From positions 95,243-159,242 of the forward strand of contig VXBM01001543.1 in NCBI GenBank assembly GCA_013400155.1: a stretch of DNA of 64,000 nt, given 5' to 3'. The position numbers were made by a program, and so were the translations under genes. Positions 26,296 through 38,560 of this stretch are shown here, piece after piece. Every line of letters starts with the position of its first letter. The stretch's first letter is position 1. This stretch comes from Helopsaltes ochotensis (lineage: Eukaryota; Chordata; Aves; Passeriformes; Locustellidae). Under the pieces are notes generated by a model that was given only the letters and a program-made list of their open reading frames with translations, had not been told where the DNA came from and did not search any database.

Positions 26296-29200
26296 GGTGC
26301 TAAATCCCTTTCAAATTACCAATATACAAATAAATGGTTTTGATATTCAGATGTTCTAAGGAAAATATGCCTCATTAACAAAGTATAAGGAAAATAAACT
26401 TTTGGTTTATATTTCAGTTGGCAATTCTTTTTTCTTTTTTCTGGTGTAAAAAGAAGTCCATGAACCTGTTTTTAATGTACTGCCTAGGAATCCATTTTGT
26501 CAATAGATAAAAGGATGAATGTTAGCCAAGAGAGACAATACAGTTGGATTTTCCTGGCAGAGATAATTCTTTCACGTATCATCGAGTACTGGCGTTTTCC
26601 ACTACAACTACAAAATAGCAGCATTTCACTGGTTAATTTTGTGTCCCTCTTATAGTCATAGACTAAATTTTTTCTTCCATGTTTTGTCAATTAAGCTTCT
26701 AGTCTAAAAGATAATGAAGCCTCACCACTTGTGTGTGAATTCCTCTATGAAGGAAGGACAAATTCTTCCTTGTTTCATTTACATTCCAAGAAAGGCATTT
26801 ATCAGTCCTGTCATAGTCTGATTTCATTTAGACTGTATTCTGAACTAGCATCCATTGTGCATCAAGACTGTTCATTAAAATATGGTATTTACAGTGGTTG
26901 AAATATAAATAGCAAAGTCTTATCATAAATCCAAAATTAAATGGCAGGTATTACACTAAACTTAATCTGCATACTAAAAAGCATCAGTAGATTTCTTAGA
27001 AAAGTGATCAGTGCTTGAATTGGTAGGTAATACTGCCTGAACAATGGTATTTTAATCCAAAAGACAACTATGATTATAATGAGTTTAGCTCACAGTGGAA
27101 GTGGACTCCACTAAGCTTAATTAGTCCACACTGGTGGTGTTCTCAAGGACTAAGGCTCAGCAGAGGTGCAGTGACTCATGCCATCTCTTCCATGGGCCTG
27201 TGTCTGTGTTATCATCCAAGGGAGAGAGCAGTGGTGAAGTTTAAGCTGGTGAAAGAAAGATTGTGAGACAAAGTAAAAGTAGATAAAATGTTTATTATTT
27301 ATTATCACTGGCACTGCTGAAAAATGCTAAACAAATGCTGTGATTCTATCTACAGAAAGTAGAAATTAGAGCCGAACATCTTTTCTCATATGGTCCTCCA
27401 AATACAGCTCAGTATTGCTCTGGAGGTTCATTCTAAATACGTCTAATTTTTACACCTCTCTCCATCCTGTAATTGTCTCTTTTGAGACTACCCTAAGTTA
27501 TGAACCATGAGAAGGCTAGAGAATGTTCTTGTGCTTCTGCTGGAGTCTGAACTGAGGTCACTCCACAACCATCGGTTACTAAGAGTTTTGACTTTATCAA
27601 TCAGCATAAATTTGAGTGCAGAATGGTGAAAGTATTCTCATTCTCACACCCTGAGCCTCTGGATTTCAACCTTCCTTCATGAGATAAATTATATCTTTAT
27701 TATCTTGTTTCCAGGCATTTTACCCAAACTTCTTTCTTAAGATAATGTTAGAGAATGTTTATGCTGCTTCCTACATTAACAACAATTACAGCTTGTCAGT
27801 CCTGCAGTCTCTGTTTCCTCCATGGTTCTGGTACCCAGATGTGCCTCTTAGGTGTGTCCCACCCATTTGCATAAGGGGAAGAAACAGGAATGTTCCCCAT
27901 ACCCCCATTGGCCCTGATTCTCCATGAAAAGAAACTCAAGTGTCTGAAAAGGAGGGAACTGTGCTTCAGCAGTGGTAGCCAGGAGCATGGGATGCTGCAG
28001 GGAGTGCAGCTGCACCAGAGCATAGCTGCACTCTTTGAGGGGCACTGCAGAGGTAACTGATAGATGTGGGCTCCCTGAGGAAACACCACCAAGGATTCAT
28101 TTACAAGCTGCTGACCTTTGTGCTTAAAAGGGAGGTGTTTCTAATTAGGTATGACTGATTTCTACATTGAGCTAACACATTTTCTCAAAGTCAGATTCAT
28201 ACCCTTTTCCTTACACATTTTTTAGTAAATGAGATACATGTAAAGACTTTGCATTGTTTTTCTTTTTTCTTCTGAATTAGCTTCCTAATATGTTTTGTCT
28301 GCCTGCTCATACTGATTTCTGCTATCACAAATAGAAATACAGCTTCTTCTAACAATGAATATTTAAATGTAATGAATTTTTTATATCTTATAAGATTGGA
28401 TCTCAACTTGTCATAAACATGTGTAGATTATGATTAAATTTACTGACTAAATGCAATCTCTGCTGTATTAAATGACATTAAAAAAGGGTGAATCCAAATC
28501 CTCCTAGAGAAAGGCAGGGTAATAAATGCATACAAAGACAAGCTGCAACCACTGGTTTGGTTATTTGGAGGTTTCTATTCATTGTTTCATGAGGGGAGGA
28601 TTTGGCACAGTTTAAAGTACACTGTTTGAGGCCCTGAGCCTGCTACTTTTTACTCAGGTGTGTCATCCCATTTATGACATTAGCCTGAAGGGGAACTGCA
28701 GAATTTGGATATCAGACCTGATCCAGAGGGGGATTCCTGCTGTCTAGAAAGGATTTCAAAACAAACCTTTAGAGACACAAAAGGTTTACCATGCACAGCT
28801 GCTCCAAGAGCCAGGCAGCTGCCCTGAAGGCTGTTCTGAGCTGACCTGCTCAGTACCAGAGCACCAGAGTCATGTATAGGGAGTGTAATCAGCAAGATCT
28901 TTCATTATGGCATAATTAGGGAAGTACCATGATATCGAGGAGCCTTTTCTATTAACCCAGACAGTCTTAGGATCAGTTAATAAATTCAGGAATGGAGGAA
29001 TCCTGTGAAAACAATGTTAGCCCTATTATAGAAATGTCATAGATATGTGATATTCACAGTACAATCCTACGGAAAGAACCAATTGTTAGCCCTGGCCAGA
29101 GCCGAGTCTCTATCATCTCTCATGAATGTATGTACATCTTTTGGGCTTTGAACTCCCTGTAACCTTCCTGTAGACTCCCAGTGGATATGTGAGTCCCGGC

Positions 29201-29741
29201 AGCCTATAGGCTACAGGAGTTTGTGTGCAGGCTTCCAGATGAAAGCTTGTCTACTCTTGATGAATCATGTGTCAAGTGCTATCACATTCTAGATCTGCTT
29301 TATGTCTGCTTCTCTGCTAAGAATGCTAAAATATACTGCACCCAGACATAAGGCTTCAAAACCATAAACAAAGTAAAATAAAAGGATTCAGGACAGTGTG
29401 TTGTGATTTTGCTGGGTTTGGGCTTTTGTTTCCTTTTTGTATGACATCTGCAAATTTATAAATCTGTCCTTTGCATACAGAAGAGATGAAGTTTTTGTGC
29501 ACTCAAATTCAGAGAACAGATATCTAACATACTTATTCTATCTATATACAACAGCAAAAATATGTGTGCTGATTCAAATCCAAAAAGAAGTCCTGTATGG
29601 CTTGGCTCAGTTAATAACAGAAAAGCACAGTTCAGACAGGAAACTAACAATGCAATGTTAATGAACTTTTAGGTTTTCTTGAAGTATAAAAATGCCAACA
29701 CTTTGAGACAATGATTAGGCTTGAGGAAATCACAGTCCAGG
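26296..29741. other. AT-rich single-copy DNA, no gene seen
   Basis: No exon, RNA gene or recognised transposon. Short open frames on both strands near 27745-28092 overlap one another and show no recognisable protein. They are treated as chance. Confidence 0.55.
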
Positions 29742-30269
29742 TCTCATGGTTTAACCCAGTAGGCAGCTGAACACCACACAGCTGTTTGCTCACTCTCCAT
29801 CAGAGGGATATGGGAGAGAGTTGGAAAAAAAGGTAGAATTTGTGGGTGCAATTAAAAACAATAGCAAAGAAAAGTAAGGAAGAATAATAATTATAATAAA
29901 AGAATCTAGAAAACAAATGATGCACAGTGCAACTGCTCACCATCCTCAGATCAGTACCCTGCCCCTCACAGCTAATTCCTCGCAATTTCATTGTTCAGCA
30001 TGACACTATATTGAAAATATGAAATATCCCTTAAATCAGTTGATGTCAACTATCCTGGCTGTGTCCCCTCCCAGTCTCTTGAGTCCTGCCACCTTCCTTA
30101 CTGGCAAGGAAGCATGAGAAGCCAAAAAAGCCTTGACTTAGAGTAAGCACTGCACAGCACAACTAAACTATCAGCATGTTATCAACATTATTCTGATCCT
30201 AAATTCAAAATACAGCTCTGTACCAGCTACTGGGAAGTCATTAAGTCAATGCCAACTGACACCAGAGTA
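29742..30269 (-). mobile_element. Solo LTR of an ERVL-like endogenous retrovirus
   Basis: The + strand begins tctcatggtttaaccc and continues through blocks I recognise from a widespread avian LTR in reverse complement: an aacaccacacagctg...ctcactc block, a gggagagagttggaaaaaa block, an A/T-rich (taata)-type stretch, ctggctgtgtcccctcccag, the gcatgttatcaacattattct block, and caccag near the outer end. The length of about 530 bp fits a complete LTR. No internal retroviral genes lie on either side, so it is a solo LTR left by recombination between the two LTRs. It is diverged. No clear target-site duplication could be found, and the boundaries are accurate to about 10 bp. The family name is from memory, with ERVL the most likely class. 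Confidence 0.85.
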
Positions 30270-31368
30270 CAAAAAGAAGCAAAAATCAAGGTATTGATGC
30301 AAATTACTGCTTGTTATAGGACCATCTGTTATGAAAATTTAAGTCCCCAAAAGATCTGAAATTCTTCTTCTGTAGCCATGCAGATGTGGAGATCGATAAA
30401 AACTTGTCTGAGGAGAGCTTTGTTTTACTGATTGTTCTTCCTTGGAGTCTTCTTCACTACAAAAGAACTGTTGTTTTGAGTCAAATTAACTCCAGTGGGT
30501 TTATGTAAAGGTTTTTCAGGGACAAATGACATTTCATAGAGAATTAAGAGGCTACTTAAGACATTGTTAAACATAGTCAATTTAAAAAACCATCTTCACC
30601 TACTCCATTTTACCCCCCCTACTCTTTGGATTTAGTTAATATGATGCACTCAGAAGTCCTGTATCCTTCAGCAACATAAAATAAAGTCCTAATGTTTATA
30701 AAATAAAAATAAGTAAATTTCAGTAAGGATTTAAATTAACATTGTTAATTCACAGTTTTTAATTAATTGTCAGATTTTTTAAAGATAAACTTTAAAAATC
30801 TAAATCTGCTAATTTTTCTTGTTTTTTGAATGCTTAGTCATCTGGTGTATAATATGTATATGTTTTATGATTTTTATCTGGTAAATACAAGGTCAAAACA
30901 AGAAAAGCTAGGCTCCTCACATAGTACAGTATGACAGTACACTGACCACTATGATTTTAAGAAAAGGCTTAATTGTTATGGAAATAATTATTGTGACAGT
31001 GACATTTTACAATTTTTATAAAATTCTAAACCATTATGTCTGGATCCTTATCACATTGTCCCAAAACATTTCTAATTCTAAACATTCATTTTAGATATTC
31101 TAATATTTTTAGATATTTGATTTTGATTGTTTTTTTTCATTTTTGCTTCACTGAAGTTGAATAAGGACAAAGAAAAAGTTAATGAATAGCAGGAATCCAT
31201 GTTCCAAAATCATTCCGTTTTCTTTCCTTACAATCAAAAAAAGCCTTAAAGACCAAGGAACAAAATTGACAACCTTAATATTATTTGTTGCCTTTTAATC
31301 ACTAATTGTGATAGAGTAGGAAGTCTTCCCTTACACAAATTTTGCCCCAGTGCCCTACAGTTGGGTAT

Positions 31369-31405
31369 ATAAGGGGTAAATCTTTGGCCTAGTTTGTATA
31401 CTAGT
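31369..31405 (+). repeat. 37-bp inverted duplication, arm A (likely source)
   Basis: This segment is the exact reverse complement, 37 of 37 bases, of 32575-32611. It starts ataaggggtaaatc and ends gtatactagt. Neither copy belongs to a repeat family I recognise. This arm is the likelier source because it is a single clean copy, whereas the other arm is preceded by a 12-bp tandem stutter. Confidence 0.95.
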
Positions 31406-32565
31406 GGAAGTATGTATTTTCCTTTCTGCTTCATAAAGAAATAATACCTTTTTTCCACATATTTCAGTATCATTCATGCTTCAAATTTATACAGTTGTAA
31501 CTTTTTTCAATAAATTTTGTTTACAGCTGAAAATTTCTCACTGAATAATACATTGAAAAATCCTTTTTTTTCCTGTACTCTGTTACCAAACAGCCGGAGG
31601 CACAACAAATTGTAACTGAATGTGCTGGTTATTTGAATCAATATGATAAGCATCTTTATATTTGTTTTGGGTTTGTTTTTAATGAACAGAATGGAAACAA
31701 GTGTTTGATTATGAATGGTCAGTTAATCACCTGGAAAAGTTTATGAAAACATGAAGAAACAAAACCACTCCTAGAAAAATTACTAGTGCATTTGCCTATC
31801 TAAAATATTATGTAAAGCACCATTTTCTGTAGTATCTGAAGATGCATGAATGTAGCTTTTTGCATCCATTTCTGCCATGACCACAGGTTCAGAACTCATA
31901 GTATTGATATCCTTACTATCAGCCTGATGTATTCTTCTAATCAGTAGATCTCACTGTATTCACAAAGGAAGGCAGTGTTATTATTTTTATTTAATAGCTT
32001 TCGACATTGAGATGCTTGATATTGACACAACTTGTTCAAAGCTTCTTCTCCCATTCTTATCATGATTATTCAGTTTCTTCCTTTCGCAACAATTTTTTGG
32101 ATGTTTCCTACAAAATCAAATAATTGTGCCACAGTATTTATTTAGTCCTTTATTTTGCTAGTCATGACTTCCATCCTTTTTAATCTTTTTTTAGATTCTT
32201 TTAGTCTCATTAGGGTAATTCATAACTCATATAGTCAGCTGAAAAGAAGGAAGAATCTAGCAACTACCTCGCAAAGGTGAAGAAATTCAGTGTTCAGCCC
32301 AGGTCAGTATCCAGATTAAGGATCCATATTTAATTTCTGATGTTATGGTCCTTTCCAACTGTGCCCCATAAGTTGAATATTAGGTCTAACCATATGTGAG
32401 TTAATCATTAAAATAAGTTTAAGCACTGAAACAATACTGTGTTCTGATTGCATTTACTCAATCACTCTCTTGCAGGATTTCTTCATCCCGTGTGTTCTCA
32501 TCCCAGGTCAGATGAATTTACTACCTTGAATTTAGCACTTACTCAGGTACAGGATGAAGAACCAC

Positions 32566-32611
32566 AGTATACAAACTAGTATACAAACTAGGCCAAAGAT
32601 TTACCCCTTAT
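32566..32611 (-). repeat. 37-bp inverted duplication, arm B (likely copy) with 12-bp stutter
   Basis: Bases 32575-32611 are the exact reverse complement of 31369-31405. Just before it, agtatacaaact occurs at 32566-32577 and again at 32578-32589, so the first part of the copied sequence is present twice in tandem. The 7-bp word atgaaga occurs on both sides (32554-32560 and 32610-32616), which could be a short target duplication or chance. The pattern fits a templated insertion with one slippage or re-start. Confidence 0.9.
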
Positions 32612-35600
32612 GAAGATATGCATACCAATGGAAACAAAGTCATCCACGATGAACCTCAGAAGCTATTCTGTTAAGAGCTTTTTTCCAACTTGATTTTACA
32701 CAAACAGGTTAATAGATCAGTCTCTTCTGTGGGGTTTTCCTTCCTCAGCTGCACTTTCTTCCACTGTTTGGCTGAATCATTTGTCTGTACACTTCAGCTG
32801 TGGAGTTACAGATTTTGATCTATGGGTTAAAATTACCTCTCATTCAGTTCTTACTACATATGCTAACTAGATTTTCTTAATTAACTAGTACTTCATTATG
32901 TTGTTTCTGTGTCCCCACCCCTAACCAACACAAGTAAACTCCAGCAGTTACCCTGTCTTCAGTGGAAGGTTCTTTTATCACCTAGTTTTCCATCATAATT
33001 TATAACCTAAAATAGAAACATTGGACGACTGCATTCTGATGGTTCCCTTATGAAAGAACAGTTTCCTATCAGCAGAACTGTCATGAAGGAGCTTTTCCCC
33101 AGTACATTGATTCCAATATCATCTGTGAAAAAGTGGGTGTGGTCTTGTGCAAAGTGTGATTTACAAACGCAGTGTAGGGCTTGATCCATTTGCTTTAGTG
33201 GTTCTACCTGATGCCGAGTCATAGGACTAAAATCCCAGTTCACTATGACTGATGAAGGAGTTATAGTATCTTTATTTCCTCTGTACAATGCTGAATTTCC
33301 ATGAAAAGGAAAATTAACTTCAAAACACCAGAGGAAGGGGCAAAAGAAGAGTTATGCTTCCTTACATCTGGGAATGTAACCTCAGTGTGGCTCTGCTCCT
33401 AATTAACACTGAGTTTGCTCTTCCATTTTTCCTTTGTACAACTCTGTACCAGCTCACCTTAGCTGACAATTGATCTGCTTTGTAAATGTCACTATTAAAA
33501 GTGTTCTTTGCGTTTCAGTGGGAAAAGCTCAACACTGTTCTTATTTATACCAGGAAAAATGGATGAACATGGCTATCTTTCTTCCTTTTATTTCAGCATA
33601 CCTGAATGTTATGTGAAAGACTGCTTCAAAATGATCCAAAATGAAAGTTGTGGGACAAGAAAAAATATGAGAAGACAATAAAACTTTTTCCCCAAAACCA
33701 AGCTATCCTGAACACCAGTATTTTATGAAACATATATAAATAAAGGCTCACCCTCAGACTGGTGGCACAGTTATAAAAGCAGACCATCCTTTTTTCAAAT
33801 GTTTTCTAAATCTCCATTTTTTCTATTAGTGAAATCTGTATTTGTTGCGTGTTTGTCAATCAATGATCCCATCAAAGAAAACAGTTTTTTTAAATGCTGA
33901 GAATTTTTCTGATACTGATAACACTGATTACACTACCAGAAGGAGAATTGTTTTAACAACAAGACACCAATAAATTTCCTCTGCTGCAACACAGCATTCA
34001 TTTAGAAACATATCTGTAAAATATATTCAGATAAATGGGTTTCAAAAAGCAGGAATACTTGGCTTTGGTATAGAGTGACAATTCACTGGCTTAGGTTTTA
34101 CAGCACTAGAGGGAAAAGACCTTTGAAGTATCTCTTGGACATATGCCCTTTGTTGCTTTCTGCCTTTCATGCACCAATGTTTTTCTTGTTGTTCAATGGT
34201 CACATAATCCACTGATCATCATCATAACCACATAAATGTTCCATAGTCTTACCCAAAGGCAGAAAACCTGAAATCCATCAAAATTTCTGGAGTTCTGCTT
34301 GATCTGCTTCAGGTACTAGAAGCAGTCTGGTTAGGGAAAACTGGAGATCCTGCTATGTTAAATGTCCTGTTGATTCTTCACAGACCAGAACTTCTCCATG
34401 AGCAAATGAAGTTGTCACTGCAGTCTTGGATTAGTCCCAGGTGTGAAAATATGAAATTTATATTCTCCAAGCCCCTATTTTTTTAATATTTTGTATAACT
34501 CTTGAAGTACATTTTCTCTAGTATTTAATGGATATTTTCGCTAAATCAAATATGATAACGACATATTTTCTAAGCTGCAAGGCTTTTCCCTCTTTAATTT
34601 GAACTGCAGGTTTCAGATTCAGAATCTCTTCTAGCCCACAGAGGTGAGAAAGTATTCTCAGAAATTATATCTGGAATTCAACTTCTATCATTTAGACATC
34701 TATGCTGTCAAGTCCTGCAGTTTTATAGATGCTTTAAATTATTATCAACCATTATTCATTAATTTCATTATATAGTTTATGCTCTACTCATCTCACTTGT
34801 GTAACTGCCATGGTGTTAGTGCCAATAGAAGTTAGATACTGAGGCAGAGCTATGAAGCTCTGAGTTCCAGCATAAAGCCACTATCTGTGCCCATAAAGGT
34901 GCTAAATAAAATCAATGCACTGTGCTAAGAGCTCCCAGTGTAATAAAAACAGGGGGAAAGCTCGTAACCCTCCTTTTGAAGACATCCCTGCTGATTCTGT
35001 GGTTTAGAGAAGAAAAATGCTTTACATGCACAGAAAGGCAAAGATCCAGGAAACAAACACAACTCCCCTCAACTTCTGAAATCTGAGTTCCCCACAGGGA
35101 GTAGTGGAAGCCTGGAATTCCCATGCTCCACGGGAGGACATGCTACCATTCCAATAGTCAGTCTCCACAAAGAGTGATAGCATGATGTGGCTTGCTTTTT
35201 ACTTTCTCTGTTTTTTCTTCTTGCCCTTCCTTTTTCCCAGATGTTTTGAATCAGCTCTTTCCTTCCCATAATCAAACATTTAAAGAGGAAATGCTGTCAG
35301 GTGTCTTTAATTATACTCAGCCTGTCTTTAACAGCCTGTATCAATGTCAAAACAATTATGTTTTCCAGGGAAAGTTTAAAGAGCTTGCAAAGATGTCAAA
35401 GATATTTATTAAAGAGCTCCCTAGAAAACACTAGTTTATATATGAATTTACCCACATTAATTACTACTATCATTTCAAAGATACAATTCTGCTTTTGTGA
35501 ACTCAAAGCCATTGTGTGGAAAAGTGTATCATGAAAATTATTACACCAAAAAGAAATCTTTTTTTTTTTATTTTTGCTACCATTTGAAAATGAGACTATA

Positions 35601-37273
35601 TTAAACCATTTCATACTTAAAAGCATCTTCATCTGCCTCCTGCACAAGAATTATTTTTATTTGTATGGTATTGAAATTATTTTGGAAAATTATTGCAGGT
35701 CTTAACATATATACAATCCACATGAATTAATCAGTATCAGGTCTCAGATCTCTTATGAAATAATATTTTGCTTTTTTTCTTTAACCTATTAATGGTAATA
35801 ATGGAGATTGTTAGCACTGGTTTCAACAATTTGTACTTACCAGGGTAAGTTCCCTACATTCAAATCCACACAAGTTCGCTAATAAGAGCTGCAGAAGCAA
35901 ACATTTTCATGCTTCAGTGTGGACATGAACTCTGAGTCAGAGTGCCTAATTGTCTGCTCCCCTCTCCTGACACAGTCCGGTTTACACCATGCCCCTAACC
36001 CGGGACTGCACCCACCATTAAACTGCAGCCCCGCTGCTGCCAAAGCATTCCAGGCCATGGAGACCTGGATACATCTCTTTGCTCAAAATATCAAATCAAA
36101 ACCACTAACTAACTGAAGAGGTTAAAAAAATATTAACCCACAATGAATGAAACCTCAGAGACAAATTCCCCATTGCTTTCAACAGACAGAGATTTAATGA
36201 AATTTTAACTTTCTTTCTAGTTCCCTCAAACTCCAGCTATTTTACACTGTGACATTCCATCATGCATTATAATATTATTCCATCCATTGCAGAACCCTCC
36301 TGTAGTTTAGAGTTTCTCTAGAGGCTTTAGATTAAAGGTCTGTCTAAATCATGACTGAACAGTGATGGAAAGGTTTTCAGGGTTTTTTTCTCTTCTTCTT
36401 TTTTGAATATTCCGTTTTAGCATTGCTATAATGAGGCAATTCAAAGCTAATACACAATTCTGAGACTGATGGTTTATTTTAACCCACACAACAAGAGAAG
36501 ATGGAAAAAGGAATGCACTGTGATTAGAATGACAGCTTTCATGGATTAGGAGTAGAATTTGAAAAAGAAGAAGCTGTTTTATCTATAAACTTACTTCAGC
36601 TTTATGGAGCAGAAGTTGGTCTGAAACTCAGAGAAAAAGTTTCTCAGACCTTGACCTACATAAAAAGTAAGGAATAAGTGCACACTCAATAAATGACAAT
36701 AGGCATATTATATTACTACAAGAGGTACTATCAGCTAGAAAAAGAGCCTGATTTAAAAAAATAGCTACATTATCAGTGTGTTTGGGAACTACTCAGGAGT
36801 CAGGTCAGCTAGAAAAGACAGCAGGGCACATTTAATGAATTGTGCAATACTCAGCTCAGGTTGTGCCTTCTGAGACTATCAGCATTCATGAAACAGTAGC
36901 ACAGCTCTTACCATATCAATGATTTTCATTAAATAAACTCAACAAAATAATGTGTTCTTAACCTTTAAAATTCAAAAATTATTTTTAGGTACAATATTTA
37001 CCTGCAGAACTTAGGAAAACTGGAAACAGTCTATATATGACTTCCCTTCTTCACTTTTTAATACAGTTAAGAATCATTATGTCTCCATAATGTACCTAAA
37101 TCAAGGCATTTGAATTGAATAATTTTTCTCACCCCAAAATTTAACCTGATTTTTTTTAACCTCACAGACCACTGTGACTAACATTTTTAAGGCAACAAAT
37201 AGTTCCAGAGCTTTCTATGGGCAGAATCTTGCATCAATACAGATGCTGACAGGTTTCAAAATGGTGGAAGATT

Positions 37274-38560
37274 AGGATCATACTGAAATTCATGTTGAAA
37301 GGAACCTCAGGAAATCTCTAATCCAATTTCTTTCTTCTAAAAGGGTCAGCTATAAGATCACACCAGGTTGTTCAGGACTTTATCCAGTCCTGTCTTGAAA
37401 ACCTGCAAAAATTGAAGGTACACAAACTCCCTGGACAACATGTGCTACTGCTTGGCTGTATTCATAATGAAAATATTTTTTCCTGATACGCAATGTGAAG
37501 GTCTTCTGTTTCACTGTATGCCTTTTTTCTCATGTCCTCCCTCCATCTGCCTTGATGAACAGCATGGCCTCATCTTCACAGTAAGCTCTTCCAAGGGCCA
37601 CTGCTGGGTCTCTTCCCCTGCCTGAGTAAACTCCAGTTCCTCCTGCTCATAGGTCAGCCCATGTCCATTTTCGTAGCTCTCAGCTCAACACAATCCAGTT
37701 TATCATGTACACCTTGTTTCAGGAGGGCATAAACTGCACACAATATCTCCATGCAGTCTGATGAGTGCTGAGCAGAGGCAGATAATCACTTCTCTTTACC
37801 TATTGTCATGATCTTGTTAACACAGCCAAGGACCTTTCTTTGTTGCTCTGCACATTGGTGGCTACCAGCTATCACATGGTGAACCAGGACATGGTTCATG
37901 AGCCATGAATCATGGACATTTTCGGGAAAGCCCTTTCCCAGCCTATGTGGCTTCAAGGATTTCCTCCCTCTAAGTTGCGCAATTGACTTTGTGAAAAGTC
38001 TTGTGCATGTCCTTGATTTCTGCTGACCCCTTTCATGAAACTCACACACATATCTCTGGATGGCAGTCCCAACCTAGGATGAAGTGACTGTCCACAGTTT
38101 GGTGTCTTTTGTAAGCTTTATGAACGAACATTCCCTTACTTCCCTCTGTCACTGATTAAGCTGTTGAATGGAGCAGGCCCCAGGATAGTCCCTAGGTTAT
38201 GGTACTCAATCTGCCACATGCAACCAGATTCAGCATGACCTCTTAAATCTCTAATGCAAACTGTTTACTTTTTTACTCAGTGTTTTTTCTACTCAGCCAA
38301 ACCATAACATCTCAAATTGAACAGGAGAATATTGGAGAAGACAGCATCAGAAGTCTCACAGAAGTCAAGGTAAATTCTCTCTGAGAATTCTCAACAGAGT
38401 CATTTTATCATAGAAGATAAAGACATTGGTTAAGCATTGTTTGTACTTGATAAATACATCCTGACAGTTCCCAAAGACTTCTTCTTCACGTACCCAAAAC
38501 CGTGTTCAGAAAGAACTCAGTCTGTGAATTTTGCAAGGACTGGAGTGATTTCTGAATAAT
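37274..38560 (-). mobile_element. Old, long CR1 retrotransposon fragment
   Basis: On the + strand the segment is colinear with the reverse complement of CR1, from the 3' end into the reverse-transcriptase part of ORF2. Recognisable blocks in order are gaaaggaacctcagg, caccaggttgttcagg, ttatccagtcctgtcttgaaaacct, tgatgagtgctgagcagaggcagataatcac, ggtgtcttttgtaagctt, ggccccaggatagtccct, gaagtcaaggtaaattct and tcatagaagataaagacattggttaagca. At about 1.29 kb it is the longest repeat in the window. It carries many substitutions, indels and stops, so it encodes nothing. It is heavily diverged and therefore the oldest-looking CR1 here. The far (5') boundary is approximate. Confidence 0.9.

Larger units (their letters stand above)
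30270..37273. other. AT-rich single-copy DNA, no gene seen
   Basis: No exon, RNA gene or recognised transposon. It contains the two arms of a perfect 37-bp inverted duplication, listed separately. A slightly GC-richer interval lies at 35930-36070, with an open frame (35919-36116, 65 codons) that I do not recognise. Confidence 0.55.
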
